This document shows, in pieces, positions 24,420 through 35,100 of a DNA stretch of 64,000 bases. Numbering within the stretch: the first letter of the stretch is position 1; each line of letters starts with the position of its first letter. The stretch covers positions 117,347,838 through 117,411,837 of the forward strand of contig NC_082687.1 of assembly GCF_949987515.2 (NCBI RefSeq). The letters are read 5' to 3'. This DNA comes from Delphinus delphis. Taxonomy: Eukaryota; Chordata; Mammalia; Artiodactyla; Delphinidae. The notes beneath the pieces were generated by a model. The model worked only from the letters and a program-made list of their open reading frames with translations, had not been told where the DNA came from and made no database searches. The translations under genes were made by a program, and so were the position numbers.

Positions 24420-24730
24420 TTTAGTTCACAAACAGTTCTTTTAAATAAATGGTTTCCATTTGCAGCTTACACTTCCCATCCACTCATTCTTGCCTTAAAT
24501 CCTTTCTATTTGGGTTCTGTTACTACCACATTAAAAAGTGTCTCTAAATTCTGCCAGTGACCTACTTCTTGCTAAATCCAGTGACCTTTTCTCATATGTC
24601 ATCCTCTATAATCTCTGTGGAGAATTTGACGGTGCCTTAAAATTCTCTTTTCTCTTGAACTTTGCTCTCCTGTTTTTTTCTTTTCCCGATTTCTTTAACT
24701 TTTTCTGATTCATCCTTTCAATAAACATTT
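24420..24730 (+). repeat. LINE-2-like remnant
   Basis: 'tctctaaattctgccagtgacctacttcttgctaaatccagtgacc' and 'ctcttgaactttgctctcctg' resemble the L2 segment encoding the upstream part of its RT region. Degraded. Confidence 0.5.
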
Positions 24731-25069
24731 ACTAGGCACTGAATTTTTTACTCTTAAAATGTGTCATAATTTATGAGATAAAGTAGTAGGTGGATTTGGG
24801 TTCAGGCAAACTACATGGGAAACCAGTAGATTAGTGGACATTTGCATGGGAGCATAGAATCAGAATAAGGAGAGTTATTCATACAATTCAGATTTTGTTA
24901 ATGACATTAGGTTCTGATGCACTGATAAATCACTCCCACCTAGGATATATACTTAACAAGTATACCAGATCCTTCACTTTCTGTTTTATTTCTTAGCAAT
25001 TCCTCTTTTGATCTACACATGCTTTATTTATATTAATCCCACAGCTCAATTCATATTTATATCTTTCTC

Positions 25070-25400
25070 AGTTAAGGCACTATTCTTTTTCTATCTGTGT
25101 GGCCTTCAACATGTGACTTAACCTCTCTGTGCCTTGTCTGCAAACAGGGGTTAAGCCATTATTTTTTAAGGTGACAACATATTTTGAATGTCATCCTTTC
25201 TCATGTTTATGCTAAAGTTAAACATTTTGGTGATAATAATAATAATGGCTAACATTTATTACACAATTAATATGAGCCAGGCATTGAGATAAGTACTATG
25301 CCATGCAACAGCCTTATGATGTTGATATTATGATTGTCCTTATTTTATAACCATGCTGCTGAGACTCTAGCATGTGATACATGGCTGTGAAGTCCAGATT
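25070..25400. repeat. Two opposed MIR fragments
   Basis: 25085-25150 reads as forward MIR ('tgtgacttaacctctctgtgccttg'). 25225-25400 reads as reverse MIR ('taatggctaacatttattacac', 'gagccaggcattgagataagtac'). Both are short and diverged. Confidence 0.6.
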
Positions 25401-26365
25401 CTGTCACTAAATTCCTTGACTATACATTCTTTTAAAAAACTTCATGTTTTCTTTAATTAACTTTTGTTTAATTAGGTCATGCTAAATTTGTATATAAAAG
25501 CAGGGGTGACTTCTTGCAGGTGAGAAAACTGTCAAAGAAAATGCTCCTGTAGACAACAGGAAAAATACAGGTTGGCTAGAATCGTGAAAGAAAATGTGAC
25601 AAAGTTCTGGATAAATGCTGGGATTATACAAGCAAAAGAAAAAAAATGATTTGCAGGTTTTCTTTGGCAACATCTTTCTTCTTATTCCTGTATATGAAAC
25701 TTTCTCTCTTTCCAGGTTCCCAACCTTATTATGTTAGCTTCTGTCCTTGACAAGCTGGTCATCGGGCTCTGTTTACTTCTCCTTTTCTCCCCAGTTTAAC
25801 TTAAGGCTTAATTTAAGAGCCTAGAAGGAAATGCTTACTAAAAGACATAAATTTGCAGAGGAAGACAAGTAAAACACTGGGCTTGCCTATAAATGGATTA
25901 TTTTGATGGCGTTGGATTTGATCCTTATTTTTGGCAGTGAAGGTGGTAAGTGTGTTTGTGTGTGTGGTACACGGGCCAGGAAAGGAAGGAGAGGTCTGCA
26001 CAGCAACTGGCACGTTTTCATTGTTTATGTTCAGCATTTTAATAACGTTAGTATTTGCACAGCTGAAGGAAAGGAAAGCACCCTGAGGATAGACACCATG
26101 AGGAACTCTAGAAGTTTGAAAAACAGAAAAACATGAGTTGGGAAAGAGCCATAAATGTTAATAAGTAAAAAGCACCTCAGCCAAGATAAACCTATTGTTG
26201 GGATGCTAAATTCCAAAGGGAATCAAAAAGGAGCACACTGAAATACTTAATCTGACAATTCTTAACTCTGTTTTTATCATGAAGGTATCACTACAGAGAT
26301 ATTCAGAGATCAGGAAGTTGGAGATTTCTGCACAGTATAATGAAAACACAAAAGCCTTTAAATGA
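25401..26365. other. Intergenic, nothing recognised
   Basis: No gene or nameable element. A 77-codon frame at 25903 has no known protein features. Confidence 0.4.
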
Positions 26366-26374
26366 GAACTTTTA

Positions 26375-26709
26375 TTTATTTATTTTTTAATAAATGTATT
26401 TATTTATTTTTGGCTGCTTTGGGTCTTCGTTGCTGTGAGCAGGGGCTACTCTTTGTTTTGGTGCATGGACTTCTCATTGTGGTGGCTTCTCTTGTTGCGG
26501 AGCACGGGCTCTAGACACGCAGGCTTCAGTAGTTGTGGCACACGGGCTCAGTAGTTGTGGCTCATGAGCTCTAGAGCGCAGGCTCAGTAGTTGTGGCGCA
26601 TGGGCTTAATTGCACTGTGTCATGCAGGATCTTCCCAGATCAGGGCTCAAACCCGTGTCCCCTGCATTGGCGGGTGGATTCTTAACCACTGCGTTATCAG
26701 GGAAGTCCC
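26375..26709 (-). mobile_element. CHR-type SINE, reverse orientation
   Basis: T-rich start (complement of the A tail), 'ggctgctttgggtcttcgttg', repeated 'cagtagttgtggc' and terminal 'cactgcgttatcagggaagtccc'. Flanks share an imperfect duplication (GAGAACTTTTA at 26364 and GAGAAACAACTTTTA at 26710). Confidence 0.92.
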
Positions 26710-26764
26710 GAGAAACAACTTTTAATTTCATCTCTATAATTTACAAGTATGTTGCATGGGGGAT

Positions 26765-26825
26765 TTTACTTAATCTCTCAGAACCTCAATTTCCTCATCT
26801 GCAAAACAAAGGAACTGCCTAGCAA
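26765..26825 (+). repeat. Short MIR fragment
   Basis: 'cttaatctctcagaacctcaatttcctcatctgcaaaa' matches the MIR core. Confidence 0.7.
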
Positions 26826-28195
26826 ACAGTAACTAAATAGTGGCTGTAATAGTTCTGTTTACTATTAGTTGGTGCCCTTAGGTCTCTGTCTTGTGCTATC
26901 TCACTTTGGCCAGTAGGATAATCACCACAGCTCTGCTTATAACTATTCTGCCTTTGCTATGGGATGGTAAGGAGATCAATTGTAAGCTGGACCTTATTCA
27001 ATATAGGAAAATAGAAACCATGGAAGGCATGGCAATTAGCTATTAAGGAGAATGCAAAGGCTTTTTGCACAAACCAAAGCCCATGCTTCCATAGACAGCC
27101 TCATCAGCTGTGAGTTTTTACACCTTTTTTTTATCCTTTCAAGCAGATTCTTTCCTCCCAGGGTTACCACCATATCTAAGGCCCTGAAGGCTGGTAAAGA
27201 ACAGATAGTCCTCTCAGATATGTCATTCAGCACTAGCCTGGGAGCTGCCCTGTTTGGATTCTCCGTGCAGTAATCCAGAACTGAGCCTCAGTAATGGTAA
27301 TGTGCTGTCTGCCCACCTAGCAGACGGTCAGTCCCTACATCTTGGGCCCCCCCAGATCCTGCCCTAATCTCCAACTGCCTACAGTCACCTAATATAGACT
27401 CAAAATGGGACAAGGAGAAACACAGGATTAAAAAACAAGTGCCCAGTCAAAGGAATATCAATGTAGACATTGTTTACCACTTGGCTAAAGGGCTCATGTT
27501 TACCACTGGCTGAATAAAGTTGCCTTTCATGGGTCCTAATGGTGTGGATTTTTGTTAGGTGGTTTATTGGCAGTAAAATTCACCTTATTTATTCTTTTTT
27601 TCTCTTTTAGCAAGTGGTAAAAGAGTTGGAAATGCAACTTCAGCAGGCCCAGAAATGGAAATGATTTGGTTACAGGGGTGTTGAAAAGCTCTGCCAAAAA
27701 CTTCATCGTCACTAGCCTCCTAAGGCACCAGGTTCCATCGTTAGAATCCCATTATTCTGCCTACAGTAAAAGGTCCTGTCATTATCTTTAGCATCAATTA
27801 GTTTAAAATACTTAGGGCCTTGGGGGGAAAATAAAGTCCTACTCTGTTTCATTTGGGGTTAGGGAGACACTTCAAGGACAGGAATGATTAGTAGGACCAG
27901 TGTAGGTACTGAGACCCTGGGGGTAGGAGAGAGTCTTCTCTAGTGTACAGGATGTGTGGGTGTGGAGAGGACACAGGGAGGAGGGCAGTCCTGGGTCTTA
28001 GAGGTGCGAGGGTGGGGGCTACAGCCAAAGAAAGACTGCAACATGACAAACTGGAGGGCAGTTTAATCTAGAGCCAGACCCCTGTGTAGATGAAACAGAA
28101 ATATGTTAACTGCAACTTGATTTAAAATTGAAAGGCACTGACTTTCAGAATGGACCATCTGAAAATGCTGTATAATAACCATTAAAGTTCTTTTT
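26826..28195. other. Intergenic, nothing recognised
   Basis: No supported gene. The section 27250-27545 is richer in G+C than its surroundings but I could not assign it. Confidence 0.4.
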
Positions 28196-28210
28196 AAAAT
28201 TTAGCTGTTG

Positions 28211-28581
28211 GGATTTCCCTGGTGGCACAGTGGTTAAGAATGCGCCTGCCAATGCAGGGGACATGGGTTCGAGTCCTGGTCGGGGAAGATTCCATATGCC
28301 GCGGAGCAACTAAGTTCCTGAGTCACAACTACTGAGCCCGTGTGCCACAATTACTGAAGCCTGCTCTCTAGAGTCCGCGAGCCACAATTACTGAGCCTGT
28401 GCGCCACAACTACTGAAGCCTGTGTGCCTAGAGCCTGTGCTCCGCAACAAGAGAAGCCACTGCAATGAGAAGCCTGCGCACCACAATGAAGAGTAGCCCC
28501 CGCTCACCGCAACTAGAGAAAGCCCATGCGCATCAACGAAGACCCAACGCAGCCAAAAATAAATAAATAAATGTTAAAAAA
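28211..28581 (+). mobile_element. CHR-type SINE, long copy
   Basis: Complete head with B box GGTTCGAGTCC at 28266-28276, an expanded set of 'cacaactactgagcc'-type repeats, and an A-rich tail. Flanked by a perfect 15-bp target-site duplication AAAATTTAGCTGTTG (28196-28210 and 28582-28596). Confidence 0.95.
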
Positions 28582-29039
28582 AAAATTTAGCTGTTGTGTC
28601 ATGAAGCAAATGGATAGTATACATTGTTTTAAAGCTATGATACCAGTGACTAATTCTTTCTTCTTTTGAGAACAAATAATAACTCAAAAACCAGAAAGCT
28701 ATCAGAGATATGTATAAATGAGCTTAAAATATAAGGCAAAACAATTTTTGGTATAATTCAGAAATAAACAAAAACAAGTAAGTTATTCTATTCTTCAAAA
28801 CTTTAAAAATCTTTTAAAATAATCTTTCATTTTGGAAACCAAAATCAACATAACAATTATTGTCTTTTGAGGACACCATTTCAACCTATAGAACTGTATA
28901 TAACACAAAATTGGAAACATATAAAGGTGACCAAATAGGAAAATGGTCTTTCTGAATATATTTTAATTTTTTACTGAGTAATGCAGTTGATTATTCTAAG
29001 GTTCTAAATTCTTCCATATTGCAGGAATAAAACAGTAAA

Positions 29040-29235
29040 AGGAAAAATTAACACTTACTAAACTTTTATTAAGTAACAAGAATTTCTAAAATTGTTACAT
29101 GTAAAATGTCCATGGTTCTATGTGGTAGATACTGTAACCTCCATTTTACAGACGAAAAAACTAAGAGTTTCAGAGACTTTACTAATAGCACACCACTGTA
29201 AATGCTTAAGCCAGGAATATAAAAGCAATTTAGAG
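29040..29235 (-). repeat. MIR SINE remnant
   Basis: 'ctccattttacagacgaaaaaactaagagtttcagagac' is the reverse MIR core; flanking parts are weak. Confidence 0.7.
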
Positions 29236-29649
29236 ATCTTGAGAGGGAACTTAAATTCATTGGCTTGGCTAAATGTTTCTCACTGGTACCTAATTAATAA
29301 ATTCAATGCAAACTTTTACTTAGAAGCAGTTGCAACAGGTCAGCTTACACCTACCATTTACTACCTTGAACTGTTCATCCTATGATCAGGCACTTATTTT
29401 GGTCGCATATAAAACAACTTCTCCCTTAAGTAGCCACCATCATCTCATACTCAATTGACTGTTTATTACAATTCTATTTCCCCCCAAGTGTTTGACATAA
29501 CAGGAAAATAATTCCAAACTCATGCATTCCACAATCTCCAAACCACTCATTTATTCATTCACTTAATGAATATTGAATGTCTACAATTCTTGCTGCTGAA
29601 GATATAAAGCCTAAGTTTTATGAAGTTCAATAGGAAAAAGAGATACCAG

Positions 29650-29735
29650 ATAGATGATAGAGATAGATTGATAGATGGATGACAGCTAGCTAGCTAGCTA
29701 GACAAATAGATATAGATATAGGTATAGATAAAATA
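29650..29735. repeat. GATA/CTAG microsatellite
   Basis: Interrupted 'gatagatt gatagatgg' repeats, five 'agct/ctag' units (agctagctagctagctag at 29684-29701), then 'atagatatagatatagg'. Confidence 0.8.
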
Positions 29736-29769
29736 GTGTTATGCCCTTGTGGCAAAAACTGAGAGCTGT

Positions 29770-30265
29770 CACCCAGTAATCATTATCTTCTTTGTCAGTA
29801 AATTAACCTCTGAATTTAACTGGGCGTGGCCACCCAGAATAAATCTACATTTCCCAACATCTCTTGAGCTGTGTTTGGCTATGTGACTAAGTTCTGCCAA
29901 AGGGATGTAAACAAAAGAGATCTGAGCAATATCAGGACATGTTTGAAGGAGACCTTCATTACTTTTTCTTTTTCTTTTTCCTGCTGCCTTTCTCATTACT
30001 TTTTCTTTTTTCCTGCTGACTGAAATAAGAGCATGCTGACTAGAGCTGAAGCAATCATTTAAGCCCAAGGGGCTGCATTTTAGGGCCAATGAAGCAAAAT
30101 GTTAAGAGTTGACTGCGCCCGTGATAATTATGTCAATCACACAAACCCTAGATTATTTACCTCTGGGCAAAATTTATGTGTGAGAAAAACAAACTTCCAT
30201 CTTTTTGAAATTTCTGTTTTTAGGGTTTTCTGTCACTCCCATTCGACTTTAATCTTAACTAATAC
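29770..30265 (+). repeat. Ancient interspersed repeat, family not assigned
   Basis: 'gggcgtggccac', 'ggctatgtgactaagttctgccaaagggatgt' and the far 'ttctgtcactcccattcgactttaatcttaactaatac' follow a widespread mammalian repeat, apparently related to 16600-17000. An internal pyrimidine-rich segment (cattactttttctttt...cctgctg) is duplicated at 29956-29988 and 29994-30019. Confidence 0.5.
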
Positions 30266-30326
30266 AAAAATATTTAAAAAGTAAAGCAGAGTAAGGGATT
30301 AGAGTGTGGCACCATGTGATATTTTA

Positions 30327-30530
30327 TTTTTTTCTTTTTGCGGTACGTGGGCCTCTCACTGCTGTGGCCTCTCCCGCTGCGGAGCACAGGCTCCGGACGT
30401 GCAGGCTCAGCGGCCATGGCTCACGGGCCCAGCCGCTCCGCGGCATGTGGGATCTTCCCAGACCGGGACACGAACCCGTGTCCCCTGCATTGGCAGGCGG
30501 ACTCTCAACCACTGTGCCACCAGGGAAGCC
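30327..30530 (-). mobile_element. CHR-type SINE (short, young type), reverse
   Basis: 'gcggtacgtgggcctctcac' to 'ccaccagggaagcc'. Flanked by a perfect duplication CCATGTGATATTTTA (30312-30326 and 30531-30545). The copy is G+C-rich and open in several frames; the 180-codon frame starting at 30306 crosses it and is an artefact. Confidence 0.95.
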
Positions 30531-30545
30531 CCATGTGATATTTTA

Positions 30546-30720
30546 GACAGGGTGACTGGGGAAGGACTTTATGAGGAATCAATAGTTGGGGGGAGTCCTG
30601 AATGCATGAGTAAGCCAAGTGGTAGGGGGAGAGCATGTTCCAGGAAGTGGGAAATAGTAAGAGCCAAAGCCTGGATGTGGGAGGGAACATGCTTCTGTGT
30701 TCAAAGACCAGCAAGGAGGC
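30546..30720 (-). repeat. LINE-2 remnant
   Basis: 'acagggtgactggggaaggac', 'gagcatgttccaggaagtgggaa' and 'gtaagagccaaagcc' are reverse L2 phrases. Confidence 0.7.
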
Positions 30721-31335
30721 CAACATGGCCTACCTTCCCAACTTCTTATCCTGATTCCCAAACAGAAATCCTTGACTCCAGACCTTGCAGAGATCAGTCA
30801 ACTTTGCAGGCACTGTTCTCTACAGGGTCTCTTCAGAAAGACTCATGACCCAGCTGTGAGTCTAAGCTTTTACTCAGATAGCTTCAAGGCTCAACCTCTA
30901 AGGCCCATTACAGAATGCTCCCCCACTTCGCCATTCAAATATAACACATTTTTCTGAACTTACTATAGGTTCTCACTCTTGCTTAAGGGATGGCACTATT
31001 GATCTGCCCCATATTGCTTTCTTTCTTCTTGAAACTCCTTAGATATTATGGTCAATACTTTCATGTTAATTGTTAATAATCTATCATTCTGTTCTAATTG
31101 ACGTATTCAATATGTATCTTTTGCCACCTCAATTAAGATGTAATGTAAGGGGTACATCTTTAAAAGTTTTAAAACTCTTTTTTGGCTAGTATCTCTTCAA
31201 ACAGAAGGTACTCCATAAAAACCTTCTGTATGTTCATTCAAACATCTCACAAACTAGAAACACAATGGAGAGAACCTAATCTTTCTTGGTTCCTCCCTTT
31301 TGCCAGGAAGATATGAGTAGCTGAAGTATTTGGTG
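30721..31335. other. MYOZ2 upstream flank, nothing recognised
   Basis: No gene or clear repeat. It is the proximal flank of the MYOZ2 promoter and could hold regulatory sequence that I cannot identify from motifs alone. Confidence 0.4.
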
Positions 31336-31345
31336 CTATATATAG
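31336..31345 (+). promoter_or_regulatory. MEF2-type site in MYOZ2 promoter
   Basis: CTATATATAG fits the MEF2 consensus YTAWWWWTAR at all ten positions and is palindromic. It lies 202 bp upstream of the exon 1 donor and 102 bp upstream of a TATA-like ATAAAAA. MEF2 factors drive many cardiac and skeletal muscle genes. Because the core is also TATATATA, it could instead act as a TATA box for a start near 31370; sequence alone cannot decide. Confidence 0.6.
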
Positions 31346-31346
31346 T

Positions 31347-31352
31347 CAGTTG
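31347..31352 (+). promoter_or_regulatory. E-box next to the MEF2-type site
   Basis: CAGTTG fits CANNTG, the binding motif of myogenic and other bHLH factors. It begins one base after the MEF2-type site ends. A lone hexamer means little; the close pairing is what makes it worth listing. Confidence 0.4.
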
Positions 31353-31356
31353 ATGT

Positions 31357-31362
31357 CAGCTG
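31357..31362 (+). promoter_or_regulatory. Second E-box (CAGCTG)
   Basis: CAGCTG is a palindromic E-box of the type favoured by MyoD and myogenin. It starts ten bases, about one helical turn, after the start of the first E-box, so both motifs could lie on the same DNA face. A functional role is inferred. Confidence 0.45.
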
Positions 31363-31417
31363 GATGCCAGTCTCTTCAGAAAGGCTCAGTCCCCAGTTTG
31401 AGTCAGAGCTAGGGACC

Positions 31418-31441
31418 ATGCTATCCCAGGCTCAAGGATAA
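31418..31441 (+). other. Possible upstream ORF, 7 codons, if transcription starts upstream
   Basis: ATG CTA TCC CAG GCT CAA GGA TAA reads MLSQAQG and stops before the exon 1 donor. It would be in the leader only if transcription begins upstream of 31418. If the ATAAAAA at 31438 is the TATA box, this ATG is not transcribed. Confidence 0.25.
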
Positions 31442-31444
31442 AAA
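31438..31444 (+). promoter_or_regulatory. TATA-like element of MYOZ2
   Basis: GGATAAAAACC contains an ATAAAAA core. A start 25-30 bp downstream would fall near 31467 and give an exon 1 of about 70 bases with no upstream ATG. The competing TATA candidate is the TATATATA at 31337-31344. Confidence 0.4.
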
Positions 31445-31464
31445 CCATCGGGCCCAAGTGCCAT

Positions 31465-31537
31465 CCATATTCCATCTCCAGTCTTTCCTCCACAAATCAG
31501 GATTCATCCTTCCTGAAAAGCACGGTCTAAGAGCAAG
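31465..31537 (+). other. MYOZ2: MYOZ2 exon 1 (5' UTR; 5' end approximate)
   Basis: This is the non-coding first exon, ending in AGCAAG followed by a perfect GTAAGT donor at 31538. Joined to exon 2 it gives a short leader before the start codon. The right edge is firm from the splice signal. The left edge is only a guess from the TATA-like ATAAAAA; if the upstream TATATATA is used instead, the exon would begin near 31370 and gain a short upstream reading frame. Confidence 0.6.
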
Positions 31538-32096
31538 GTAAGTATATTGTTTCCTAAAATGTTCTCTTAGTCAGTTGTCCAAGGAAGTTCAGAGTTGTGA
31601 CTCATTAATGGGCTTTTTTGCTTTAAAGGACAGCTGTTGATGCCAATATTAAAATACTACCACCAAAGAGTTCTGGTTTAATCTGGCGTCCTTTCTTCAT
31701 TCTTACAATTTGCTGGAATTGATGTACTGTGATGTTGGTACAAATGGAGGCCAGTAAGGAAACAATGACAGATTAAAATAAACTGTGGAAAAGAGAGAGG
31801 AAGGGGAAAGGAGTCCAGCTCTTTCATTGTTTCTTATTGCCCAATAATCATTGTACTAGTATATAGATAAGACTGGGCTGGAAACTCTGAGAAACAGCCT
31901 CTGTTCACTGTGACATTGCCTGTCAATGAATAGCATGCTCTGTCACCAGACAAGGAATGGTATTAAAGTCTTTCAGTAGAAAGCAATAATAAACTCTTAA
32001 TAAAGAACAAAGATGCTGTCTCTCAAAAGGATGATTATAAAACACTCCAAATGAGTTCTTGACATTGCCTCAATAATGTTCCTTTATTTTTCACAG
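31538..32096 (+). other. MYOZ2 intron 1
   Basis: 559 bp, GTAAGT to TCACAG. No repeat or open frame was recognised. Because it is so short and next to the promoter, exons 1 and 2 and this intron form a compact 5' block. Confidence 0.7.
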
Positions 32097-32114
32097 GGAG
32101 GGAACAAAAAAATC

Positions 32115-32190
32115 ATGCTATCACATAATACCATGGTGAAGCAGAGGAAACAGCAAGCATCAGCCATCATGAAGGAAATCCATGGAAATG
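32115..32190 (+). CDS. MYOZ2: MYOZ2 coding exon 2, residues 1-25 (start codon)
   Basis: This exon carries the start codon and 25 codons plus one base. It begins [16 protein letters not shown], the N-terminus of calsarcin-1. The exon itself starts at 32097 after a pyrimidine-rich TTTTTCACAG acceptor, leaving 18 bases of 5' UTR; the donor GTATCA follows 32190 (phase 1). The ATG context is weak (AAATCATGC). In-frame ATGs at codons 7 and 19 exist, but the first matches the family N-terminus. The segment is basic, with several Lys and Arg residues. The frame continues across intron 2 as codon 26 (G|AT, Asp). Confidence 0.95.
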
Positions 32191-35100
32191 GTATCAGTGA
32201 AAACCCTTCACAGCAATAATATAGCTCAGCATTAATGTAGACTCTTCCTGATGTTATTTAATATTCTATAGTTTACTTCCTTTAAATTCTTGCTATTCTG
32301 TCATAACAAACCTGGAGCTCTAGGGGGTGTATAACAGCCTATGGTAACTAATCCTTTTGTAGTCATCCTTTCTCATTTGAAAGCTATTTTCAGATGAACA
32401 ACTGCTCTAAAGGAATGAAGCAATCTGACAGCTGATGTACATTCTACTTGGCTTGCCTTTCACATTTCACGTTATAAGTTAATATCACCACTCTCAGATC
32501 TTTTTTTCTCTTTTTTGGACAGGTCTCATACAATCTTGTCTACATCGTCCATCCCACAAGATCTATCTTGATTTCTTTTACCTTATATTACATAAATCAT
32601 TCAAAATCTGTTCTAGCGTCCTTTTTTTTTTTTTTTAAAAAAAGGTGTTAAGTTGGAATTCATATTCATTGTGAACTTCTTTAACCCTGAAACCAGTCTT
32701 CATATTTAGTAACTGATTTACCGAGATACTCTGTGTGGAAATCTACTTCTATTTATAATTTCTAGGAAAATATAGATTTCTTATAGTCTCAAGCATATAA
32801 CTCAAAAAAAAATTAATATAAATTAGATGCAAGATGATATTCCACTCTCTTCTCTAAGTTCTAGCAAAACACTCTAGAAAGTAATGCTTTATACATTGCA
32901 TTTTGATTGTTATAAGGGAAATTCAACTTTGATTGTTATAAAGGAAATTGAGCAAAGGATAGCATCAATTTTAAAAGTTAATAAGTAGAATATCTAGATA
33001 GTTTTAAGGGCTGATTTGAGCCATTCCAGAATATATTTGTGGAGTTTTCAGGGCACCTCCTTATTTCCCTTCTATTAACAAGGAATGTGACCTTTTACCT
33101 GAACAATACTAAGACCTAGAGCAATGAGATCTTTCACCAGGTAGCTAGGAAAAGGCATAAGTATAGCATTTTCATATTTCACCTTCCATAAAGCAAGCTG
33201 AATAGAACCAATCAGAGACTGTGTTAGATGCTTCCCCCCACAATGCAGTCATATCTAAAGGGTTCTGTTATTAAGTTTTGTTTTCTATTTTTTTGCAGTA
33301 CAAAATCACCATACTGGATTCAACTTAGACCCATGTTTTACTAAGATGTCAAACTAGTTTGGAATAAAGTGAAAATAATTCTGAATCAGACACCAGAACT
33401 AAATTTGTACCAATGCAAGGTTCCAAAATTCAGGCTTCTTTTAAATTTTTGCACTTCTTTGTATTTCCTGCTTCATGTAGTTTACTTGAAATTGTTTTAA
33501 TAGTTTCCTTGATCAATAAGGAAAAAATCAGATAATCACTTGAGTTTGAGACTAAATTATTTATCTTAAAACTAGGCTTGGGATAAGTTATCATTTTCTA
33601 ATTGCATCATAATCATAAATCAATCCATCATTTTAATGTATTCCCAGTTTAAATCATGTGTTGGATTCTACTCTCTTATTTCTGACATAGACCTATAAGA
33701 GTATCTTTTCCTTTTTTTATAATATAACTTTTATTTTTTTATGAAATATAAAGAAAAAGTACAATTATATCTCAAGGGGAAAAAAACCCTCAAGACTATA
33801 ATCTCACCACCAACAGGTCCTGGCCAAGTAAAGTCTGCTGAAGCCCTCCCTCCCAAGTCACGGGAAGATTTCTAGTCCCTTAAATGGAGTCACATGCTCT
33901 GCCTTTGTTTGGAGGTCAAGTACTACAGATAACAGGGATAATCACAGACTTCTTTCTTAACTCATCTCAGATAAAACAGCTGCAGTACTTTAGGAAGCAG
34001 TTTAAATAATTTCCCTCTTTTATTTCCTCTGACATCTTACATGGAACTTTACTATTTGTATATGACATAGTGTTTAGAGATCTGGAGCTAGGGGAGTATC
34101 ATTTTTTCTAAGGAGGCAGAAATGAGACATGGACTGCAGAGAAACATTTCTGGGAATAATTCTCCAAACTTTCAAACACTTCAACCAACAAAAACCTGGA
34201 TAATTTAAGATAAAGCATGCAACTCTTTTGATCTTAATTCTAAGACTAATTAAAATTTGGACTGGATTGTCCTCTACAAAAATGAATAGAGAAGCTATTT
34301 GAAGTTCTTCTCCCACTCCCTTCTCCCCTTGTGCATCAAGATTTTTTTTTCAGTATTATAATTCATTTATTTTTTATATCACTCTTCAAAGACATTTAGC
34401 CTGGAGGAGAATGAAATGTGACAATGAGATGGCTAAATGAGCTGTCTTCTAAACCTGAGCTAGGAGTTCAGTCCAGTTCTTGCTGTGGGGAGAGAGACTA
34501 TAGCTGGTGAGCCTTGAGATGATCAGTAGGAAAATATAAGAATCAAAAAGGAGAGTTTTTCATCAGAGCACTCATTGAATCTGAAGGAGAAATAACCTCA
34601 AAGAATTACTGAGAAATCCTACCCATATAGACTAAAATACATAGAACTGGATAGCACAAGTAAAAATGTAGATAACTCACAGCCTCTACTAACTATATGC
34701 CAAATTGTTCACTCATTATGGATCCATAATGATTTGGTGTCAAATAATGTACCAGAAGCAAAAGTAATTAATGAAAAGTATCTCCTAACACTAAGGCTCT
34801 ATACCTTCAGACAGACCATCCTCAGCATCATATCATGATGATCATCAACATGGTCATCAACATCAATATTAAAAGTGTTAGAGCTGATGATTAGTAGCTG
34901 TTTTGTGTTACTACTGTGATGCAAAACCCAGAAGCTTTAAACAGAAATATCAGAGCCATGTTGCAACTGTATAACAAGTGCCATTCTAAAAGACAAAAAC
35001 ACCAAAATACTTTGCCATTATCTGTCATGAATTAGTTGTGGAGGCAAGAAAAGATGGCTTATAATGGTTCCATGCCCACCAGCCCTGTGCTATTTACTCC

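Noticed and set aside
30306..30848. 180-codon open frame, the longest in the window
   Set aside because: It runs through a reverse CHR SINE (30327-30530) and a LINE-2 remnant. The protein has no known domain, and similar frames arise in the other SINE copies (43736-44002), so it is a by-product of G+C-rich SINE sequence.
1..31000. 3' end of the neighbouring gene SYNPO2
   Set aside because: In human, SYNPO2 lies upstream of MYOZ2 (from memory, tens of kb away), so I looked for its terminal exon or UTR. No recognisable coding sequence was found; the left 31 kb is treated as intergenic.
32622..32643. T15A7 block that could be the tail of a retroposed element
   Set aside because: No SINE, LINE or processed gene body is recognisable on either side and no target-site duplication was seen.
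32749..32758. MEF2-like CTATTTATAA in intron 2
   Set aside because: It fits the consensus, but such motifs are expected often by chance in AT-rich DNA and there is no clustered partner, so it is not called as a regulatory site.
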